Assembly: GCF_002217405.1 (NCBI RefSeq)
Contig: NZ_MUHE01000011.1
Coordinates: 83,952 to 147,951 of the forward strand
Direction: 5' to 3'
DNA: 64,000 bases
From: Flavobacterium psychrophilum DSM 3660 = ATCC 49418
GTDB lineage: Bacteria > Bacteroidota > Bacteroidia > Flavobacteriales > Flavobacteriaceae
The position numbers and the translations under genes are program-made. The notes beneath the pieces were generated by a model. It made no database searches. It saw nothing but the letters and a program-made list of their open reading frames with translations, and was not told where the DNA came from. Positions 62,990 through 64,000 of this stretch are shown in pieces; positions within the stretch are counted from its first letter, which is position 1; each line of letters opens with the position of its first letter.

Positions 62990-63995
62990 GATAAATCCTA
63001 AAAGTTGTGGGGAAATATAAAATGTTAACTTTTGTATTTTAAAATTTACAATCCAATACAAAGAATTTCTAAGTCATTTTAAAGACTGGGATCAAATAAA
63101 ACACGCAAAAGAATGGCTGCTTTTTCCTAAAAACATAGCCAAGCGTTTGTCAATAGACCAAACCTCCTTGTCCAATGGTGAACTCTATACAATTCTAACC
63201 CACAAATCCGCCAAAGGTAAAGCAGGAACTATAGTAGCAATGGTTTCTCGAACCAAAGCAGATGCAGTAATTGAATCATTGAAAAAATCCCTCTCAAACA
63301 AAGAAACCTAGTTACCGAAATTACCCTGGATATGGCAGCAAATATGGGCTTAATAGCCAAGAAATGTTTTCCAAATGCAACCTGTGTAACAGACCGATTC
63401 CATGTTCAAAAACTAGCCACAGAAGCTTTGCAAGAAATCAGAATCAAATATCGCTGGCAAGCTATAGACCAAGAAAATGAGGCTATAGAAGCGGCCAAGA
63501 AAAATAAAAAAAGATTTGAACCTGAAGTATTGACTAATGGAGATACTACGAAACAATTACAAGCCAGAAGTCGCTATTTCTTGTACAAAAACAAATCAAA
63601 ATGGTCGCAAAGCCAAATAGAACGAGCAATTTATTATTTGAATTATACCCTGATATTCATAAAGCATACAATCTCACCCAAGACTTGCGCACTATATTTG
63701 AAAATACAACCGACAAAATAATAGGCTTTGCCAAATTAGCCAAATGGCACGAAAAAGTAAATCAGTCTGGATTCAAGTCATTCAATACAATATCCAGAAC
63801 AATAATCAATCATTATCAAACCATCTTAAACTATTTTGACAACAGAAGCAAAATACTTCGGCTAGAATCTTTTAATGCCAAAATTAAAGCGTTTAGAGCA
63901 CAATTCAGAGGAGTGAGAAATATAGAATTCTTCCTTTTTAGACTAACTAATATTTATACCTAATTTTTGTCAATCCACAGGTTTTAGGATTGATC
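62990..63995 (+). mobile_element. Decayed insertion sequence, ISAon1/ISL3-like, with terminal inverted repeats
   Basis: The left end GATAAATCCTAAAAGTTGTGG (62990-63010) and the right end, whose complement reads GATCAATCCTAAAACCTGTGG (63995-63975), match at all but three positions, so these are the termini of an element about 1 kb long. The only gene is a broken transposase. The first, shorter gene that ISAon1-type elements carry is missing, so part of the left side has been deleted. Confidence 0.75.
63048..63963 (+). pseudogene. Transposase pseudogene (ISAon1 family)
   Basis: Reading across frames gives a nearly full transposase: 'QYKEFLSHFKDWDQIKHAKEW' (from 63054), 'LSIDQTSLSNGELYTILT', 'EITLDMAANMGLIAKKCFP', 'VTDRFHVQKLATEALQEI', 'LLFELYPDIHKAYNLTQDLR' and 'ESFNAKIKAFRAQFRGVRN'. 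A frameshift near 63308 and another near 63625 break the frame; a third, compensated, pair near 63845-63865 scrambles the residues before the catalytic Glu ('SKILRLE' where relatives have 'STNASAE'). The final stop is TAA at 63961-63963. The enzyme cannot be made as one protein. Confidence 0.85.
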
Positions 63996-64000
63996 TGTTT

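Overview
The window looks like a chromosomal piece of a Flavobacteriaceae bacterium (Bacteroidota), most likely Flavobacterium or a close relative. The evidence is AT-rich DNA with strong A/T codon bias, little Shine-Dalgarno signal, promoters of the TTG-N19-TAnnTTTG type (exact copies in front of the SRP RNA and tRNA-Val), a MurF-alanine racemase fusion, the PorX regulator and a C-terminal sorting domain of the type IX secretion system (T9SS), a CAL67264-type small membrane protein, and dispersed intergenic repeats with the CCCGCT...ATCGGGGCTA signature I associate with Flavobacterium. Species cannot be told from the sequence.

Layout. 1-2.9 kb: end of a DUF2911 gene, then a SRPBCC protein, an SDR-like protein without the catalytic tyrosine, and a DNA photolyase. 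3.1-9.9 kb: a seven-gene operon for gas-sensing phosphorelay: receiver protein, H-NOX haem sensor, HNOBA-PAS4 histidine kinase, FIST (NosP-like) sensor, second kinase, Hpt, LytTR response regulator. 10-16 kb (minus): a TPR/outer-membrane barrel protein and a T9SS-exported M43 metalloprotease. 16-24.9 kb: a stand-alone zinc-ribbon/HTH protein, FMN-binding glutamate synthase-like protein, FAH-family hydrolase, U32 protein, fused 2-oxoacid dehydrogenase E1, and an IPNS-like oxygenase. 24.9-31.4 kb: accessory-looking stretch with palindromic repeats around a GxxExxY gene, a seven-copy minisatellite, a nucleoside phosphorylase, GNAT, two transglutaminase-like proteins, a thioester-reductase-like SDR and a substrate-binding protein without a signal peptide. 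31.4-39.4 kb: ung, mutS2, pheT and an ABC-F ATPase with one degenerate ATP site. 39.5-43.6 kb: an operon of an atypical Lgt-like membrane enzyme, a radical SAM protein resembling archaeal MJ0619 (tetraether synthase family) and three tiny membrane proteins, followed by a thioredoxin-fold lipoprotein. 43.7-55.1 kb: mostly housekeeping (fsa, SRP RNA, glutaminyl cyclase, holA, ade, rsmI) with decayed fragments. 55.3-62.9 kb: tdk, murF-alr, mscL, porX, tsaE, ald, tRNA-Val. 63-64 kb: a decayed insertion sequence with recognisable terminal inverted repeats.

Two systems stand out. The first is the H-NOX plus FIST operon, where two haem-type sensor proteins each sit beside their own paralogous kinase and share one Hpt. 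A run of 21-bp-spaced repeats in front of it is partly echoed in front of the TPR/barrel gene that follows the operon. The second is the Lgt-like/radical SAM operon: the Lgt-like protein lacks the essential histidine of true Lgt, and its translationally coupled partner belongs to a family that joins lipid tails in archaea. This suggests an unrecognised lipid or lipoprotein modification. Both readings are inferences from family membership and gene order.
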